In this document: piece after piece, positions 16,420 through 17,026 of the stretch
Layout: each line of letters opens with the position of its first letter
Position numbering within the stretch: position 1 is the first letter of the stretch
Source of the DNA: Nephromyces sp. MM_2019
Lineage: Eukaryota > Apicomplexa > Aconoidasida > Nephromycida
Length of the DNA: 17,026 bases
Reading direction: 5' to 3'
Assembly: GCA_015657535.1 (NCBI GenBank)
Contig: JADHZB010002127.1
Location: 1 to 17,026, forward strand
Program-made: the position numbers and the translations under genes
Notes under the pieces: generated by a model
Told to the model about the DNA's origin: nothing
Databases searched by the model: none
Seen by the model: the letters and a program-made list of their open reading frames with translations, nothing else

Positions 16420-17026
16420 TAATTGAAATTCTTCATGTGTGTGCAAGGTAGGCTGTAGTATTTCTATCAAGGAATGCATATCTCATGTTTTCTGAGAGGA
16501 AATCGGTGATATTTGCACGTGCGATGCATGCTTTTCATTGCTGATTAAGCTGTGTGCACTGTCCATATCGCTTCCTTTTTGGGAGGTTTCTTTGGTTAAA
16601 TATTTTCGTCTTCAAATCTCCCCCTGCTACCGTTAGCACTGTTTGCTTCTTTAGCCTTCTTCTAATAGCTGTATAAACGTATATATCACCGTTTCTCGCT
16701 TCTTCTGCTTTGTTTAACGCAAGAGCGTCTAGCTAACTCACGTGCGTACAAGAGCAACTAACACGCGCACACACGCAAAAGAGCAGCTAAAACATGTACA
16801 CATGCAAGTGCATACTGAGGCACACACACACACGCCCAGAAACTCATAAACACAACCACACACCCATCCATAAGCGCATATACATACCTTGCCATGTATC
16901 CACAGACCCATATTCCCGCATACCATGCACACGCACACACAGACAAACATATACACACGCACCCGCACACACAGACAAACATATACTCACGCACACACAC
17001 ACACAGACAAACATATACACACGCAC
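16420..17026. other. 3' flank without a visible gene
   Basis: From 16420 to about 16735 I see ordinary mixed sequence with no long frame or RNA gene. From 16740 to the edge it is CA-rich, and its minus-strand frames (Cys/Val/Met repeats) are translations of that repeat. It may be intergenic or the intron of a gene to the right. Confidence 0.5.
16935..17026. repeat. 32-bp CA-rich tandem repeat at the right edge
   Basis: AGACAAACATATAC begins at 16941, 16973 and 17005, each copy preceded by CACACAC and followed by CACGCAC, for a 32-base period. The third copy is cut by the window end, so the array may continue. Confidence 0.75.

Noticed and set aside
6935..17026. CRISPR-like array or prokaryotic mobile element suggested by direct repeats
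   Set aside because: Repeats are short, decayed and without unique spacers of regular size, and the setting is clearly eukaryotic with spliced genes.
1..17026. tRNA, rRNA or other structured RNA genes
   Set aside because: I saw no cloverleaf-like arms, internal promoter boxes or rRNA-like blocks on either strand by reading; a covariance search could still find one.

Overview
This window looks like nuclear DNA of an intron-rich single-celled eukaryote. Long open frames are separated by (TG)n/(CA)n-rich stretches that begin with GTAAG/GTGAG-type donors and end in TAG/CAG acceptors, and there is no bacterial-style gene packing. One incomplete gene resembles the helical-repeat organellar RNA-binding proteins that are abundant in apicomplexans and their relatives, so an alveolate is my weak guess; I cannot name the species.

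Region by region. (1) 1-2554, minus strand: the 5' part of a gene, with a short first coding exon (2471-2554), a 1.2 kb intron and a 416-codon exon (37-1284), which then runs through a donor and off the left edge. (2) 2555-4088: the divergent intergenic region, with A/T-rich stretches, CA-rich tracts and a 48-bp tandem repeat. (3) 4089-16405, plus strand: one large gene that I reconstruct as 11 exons. Reading phase agrees at nine of the ten junctions with no choice needed; intron 7 has two possible solutions. The model gives about 2,529 residues, a mostly helical HEAT/ARM-like protein with one segment (about residues 1500-1551) that recalls the focadhesin/RST1 (FOCAD, DUF3730) family. (4) 16406-17026: a possible poly(A) signal, sequence with no visible gene, and a CA-rich 32-bp tandem repeat that runs off the right edge.

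The two genes are divergently transcribed. Nothing in the sequence shows a functional link beyond a possibly shared 1.5 kb upstream region. The most notable features concern splicing. Intron 5' ends are G/T-rich and several 3' ends are C/A-rich on the sense strand. Consecutive introns 7, 8 and 9 are TG-, CA- and TG-rich, so complementary tracts flank exons 8 and 9. In six of ten introns the donor itself creates an immediate in-frame stop. A 60-bp tandem repeat has multiplied donor-like sites in intron 5. All gene models rest on frame, phase and splice-site reading only; no transcript data or homology search was available.
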